Below, piece after piece: positions 40,419 to 41,880 of a DNA stretch of 41,880 bases. Source of the stretch: JABDGV01 sp964577935 (GTDB lineage Bacteria > Chlamydiota > Chlamydiia > Chlamydiales > FEN-1388); assembly GCA_964577935.1 (NCBI GenBank), contig CAZOAJ010000016.1, forward strand, positions 1 through 41,880, given 5' to 3'. The translations under genes were made by a program, and so were the position numbers. Position 1 is the first letter of the stretch. Each line of letters begins with the position of its first letter. The notes below the pieces were generated by a model, which was not told where the DNA came from, did not search any database, and worked only from the letters and a program-made list of their open reading frames with translations.

Positions 40419-41261
40419 TTAGTTACATTCAGACCTGAATTCCAAAACCTCCACTTCATCTCCTACTGATATAGTACCAACCGCTTGATGGATGCAGTTT
40501 TCACCAAAGACGATTTTATCCCCATCTTTTCGATAGCCTTCAAGCGTCTTTAAAGGTTCATCTCCACGCTCTCCTGTTGAATAATCAACATTGATAGCTA
40601 TGCATCGAGAACATGGCTTAACGCAAGAAAGTATTAAGCTACCAACACGTATTAACTTCCACGAATTTTCTTCATATGGCTCGCATCCAGAAATCACAAT
40701 ATTTGGACGAAATCGGTTCATTGAAACAGGAGATGAGAGCTTAAAATTTAAATCTCCAAGTGATGCTCCTGAAGTTATGAGGATGGGGTAGCTATCAGAA
40801 AAAGCTACATGATCTTCACTTGATCTAACATATTTCTGATTAACTTGATGCATAGCTTCATCTGAAAAATGAACTAAACGGCATTTCCTACCGATAACCT
40901 CCTCAAACCATTCAGCGGCCTCATCACCCTCATCATAGACTGCAACTGAATCCGACCGGAGTGCAACCGTTCTTTCTGTCTTCTTTCCTTGCTCTTTTAC
41001 AACTAAGGGAGGCACGCTCTTGGCTCGTATCAAAAGTTTTCCAGGAAGAATCTCAACGCCAAGCTGCGAAAGCTTAGGAATTTGTCGTAAAGATAAAAAT
41101 TCTCCCTCTTCATCGACTAGAGTCCATCGACGATCATACCTTGGACCATTTATTTCGATATCTAGCCGTGAAACATCTATTCCTTTCAAAGAGTTCACTG
41201 GATAAATGTGTAAAGAAGTGACAAATTTTTCAGGCTGTTTAACTTGATCAAAACACCTCAT
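40419..41261 (-). CDS. MOSC-domain protein (YcbX/mARC-like)
   Basis: A 280-residue protein with the N-terminal beta-barrel domain SLHIYPVNSLKGIDV and RRWTLVDEEGEFLSLRQ, then the MOSC domain: FSDSYPILITSGASL, NRFRPNIVISG, and KPCSRCIAINVD holding the conserved Cys pair (217, 220). The end is FGENCIHQAVGTISVGDEVEVL. Members bind molybdenum cofactor through that Cys and reduce N-hydroxylated compounds (YcbX, mARC). No ferredoxin domain is fused, so a separate electron donor is needed. GAGG nine bases upstream supports ATG 41261. No Moco synthesis gene lies in this window. Confidence 0.92.
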   Translation of the reverse strand: MRCFDQVKQPEKFVTSLHIYPVNSLKGIDVSRLDIEINGPRYDRRWTLVDEEGEFLSLRQIPKLSQLGVEILPGKLLIRAKSVPPLVVKEQGKKTERTVALRSDSVAVYDEGDEAAEWFEEVIGRKCRLVHFSDEAMHQVNQKYVRSSEDHVAFSDSYPILITSGASLGDLNFKLSSPVSMNRFRPNIVISGCEPYEENSWKLIRVGSLILSCVKPCSRCIAINVDYSTGERGDEPLKTLEGYRKDGDKIVFGENCIHQAVGTISVGDEVEVLEFRSECN

Positions 41262-41360
41262 CTCTCAATCCTCATATATACAAGAACCTGATAATTCGAA
41301 GAACAATACACATCCCGATAAAATTAAAATAGTCCTCCACTATTAATACGATTTAAAATA

Positions 41361-41481
41361 TTTATATACACTAACACAAGGAATTCGCTGATCTGAATGT
41401 TTACGCACATATTTGAGGCTTTAAGAAATATCTCATATTTCAAGCTGGAGACACCCCTGTTGTATATGTTTATATACACTA
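41361..41481 (+). promoter_or_regulatory. Repeated 13-mer upstream of collagen-like gene
   Basis: TTTATATACACTA occurs at 41361-41373 and again at 41469-41481, 108 bases apart. The second lies six bases before ATG 41487. TATACT/TATATA elements could serve as -10 boxes or regulator sites. Only the repeat itself is certain. Confidence 0.3.
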
Positions 41482-41486
41482 CCGGA

Positions 41487-41880
41487 ATGTCTCCTATGTG
41501 GTTATTTGGATCCAGTAAATCGAAAGAACCGTCTGGTTATACTTATCATCCAGTTATTACAGCCCCAGACAAAGTTCAATTAGTCGAATCAAGTGAATTT
41601 CCCAAAAACACTTTAGACTTATTGATCACCCCCTCAAAAAAGAGCTTGAAGAAATTACAAACTAAAAAACGGAAAAAAAAATACTGTTGTCCCCCTTCTC
41701 AACCTGGAAGACGTGGCAAGCGAGGCAAAAGAGGAAAGCAAGGCCCCCCTGGTGCTGCAGGGTGCACTGGTCAACCTGGGCCAATCGGACCTCAAGGTCT
41801 GATTGGCATTCCTGGAAATGCTGGAGCAACTGGGGCTCAAGGTCCTACTGGTGATACCGGACCAATCGGATTAACAGGAA
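41487..41880 (+). CDS. Collagen-like protein, N-terminal part (3' end outside window)
   Basis: Open from ATG 41487 (alternatively ATG 41466 in the same frame) to the window end. About 70 polar, Lys-rich residues (MSPMWLFGSSKSKEPSG, KKLQTKKRKKK) precede YCCPPSQPG. Then come basic triplets (GRRGKRGKRGKQG) and Gly-X-Y triplets (GPPGAAGCTG, GPIGPQGLIG, GPTGDTGPIG). Order (Cys-Cys, basic triplets, collagen) is that of the gene at 1406. Unlike it, no signal peptide is visible, so export may use a non-Sec route. An odd Cys interrupts the triplets (AAGCTG). Its C-terminal domain is not in view. Confidence 0.85.
   Translation, partial: MSPMWLFGSSKSKEPSGYTYHPVITAPDKVQLVESSEFPKNTLDLLITPSKKSLKKLQTKKRKKKYCCPPSQPGRRGKRGKRGKQGPPGAAGCTGQPGPIGPQGLIGIPGNAGATGAQGPTGDTGPIGLTG

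Noticed and set aside
40380..40420. Terminator for the MOSC gene from the T-rich and A-rich tracts
   Set aside because: Pairing is imperfect and nearly all A-T, so it is too weak to call.
41655..41840. 61-residue minus-strand frame at the right edge
   Set aside because: Ser/Arg-rich antisense shadow of the collagen-like gene on the plus strand.
1..41880. tRNA, rRNA, riboswitch or insertion-sequence genes
   Set aside because: I saw no cloverleaf, rRNA core, known aptamer motif or transposase. A covariance-model scan would be needed to exclude small RNAs.

Overview
The window reads as chromosomal DNA of an environmental chlamydia (Chlamydiota, most like the amoeba- or arthropod-associated Parachlamydiales). 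The case is gene order. A kdsB homologue lies upstream of an overlapping pyrG-yqgF pair, as in Chlamydia, where kdsB, pyrG and yqgF are neighbours. A PPi-type phosphofructokinase overlaps an alpha/beta hydrolase gene, again a chlamydial pairing. An F-box-like protein, a papain-like (YopT-type) protease candidate and several large unrecognised proteins fit an intracellular lifestyle. The DNA is AT-rich, Shine-Dalgarno signals are variable, and several starts are TTG or GTG. No species can be named from the sequence alone.

Layout. 1-2930: two collagen-like (Gly-X-Y) surface protein genes alternate with two identical copies of a short secreted-protein gene inside a 662-bp perfect direct duplication. 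3.3-6.1 kb: NhaD Na+/H+ antiporter, a membrane-protein pair (DUF948-like and YtxH-like) and a DUF202 protein. 6.2-9.8 kb: a 1202-residue AsmA/TamB-like envelope protein. 9.9-12.5 kb: two candidate effectors, one disordered with basic clusters and one with His/Asn/Cys motifs of a possible cysteine hydrolase. 12.6-14.3 kb: RRM RNA-binding protein and HI0933-type flavoprotein. 14.4-22.3 kb: kdsB, an inserted redox cluster (SDR, quinone oxidoreductase, LysR), a HIT protein bracketed by an 84-bp direct repeat, then pyrG, yqgF and a GT4 glycosyltransferase. 22.3-23.4 kb: unrecognised protein. 23.5-28.5 kb: complete oppABCDF operon. 28.5-29.8 kb: hydrolase and DedA. 29.8-36.7 kb: a YbhGFSR-type ABC exporter operon on the minus strand in which a protease-like gene and an F-box gene sit between the two permease genes. 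36.8-41.3 kb: double-Nudix protein, PPi-phosphofructokinase, hydrolase and MOSC protein. 41.49 kb to the end: start of another collagen-like gene.

How it fits together. The housekeeping genes (pyrG, kdsB, pfp, opp) suggest scavenging of host peptides, PPi-based glycolysis and LPS (Kdo) synthesis. The accessory genes suggest surface decoration (collagen-like fibres) and manipulation of host ubiquitin or proteolysis. The most striking arrangement is the exporter operon: the protease-like gene starts directly after the stop codon of the upstream permease (TAAATG), and the F-box gene follows it before the second permease. The candidate effectors are therefore probably co-expressed with the exporter.
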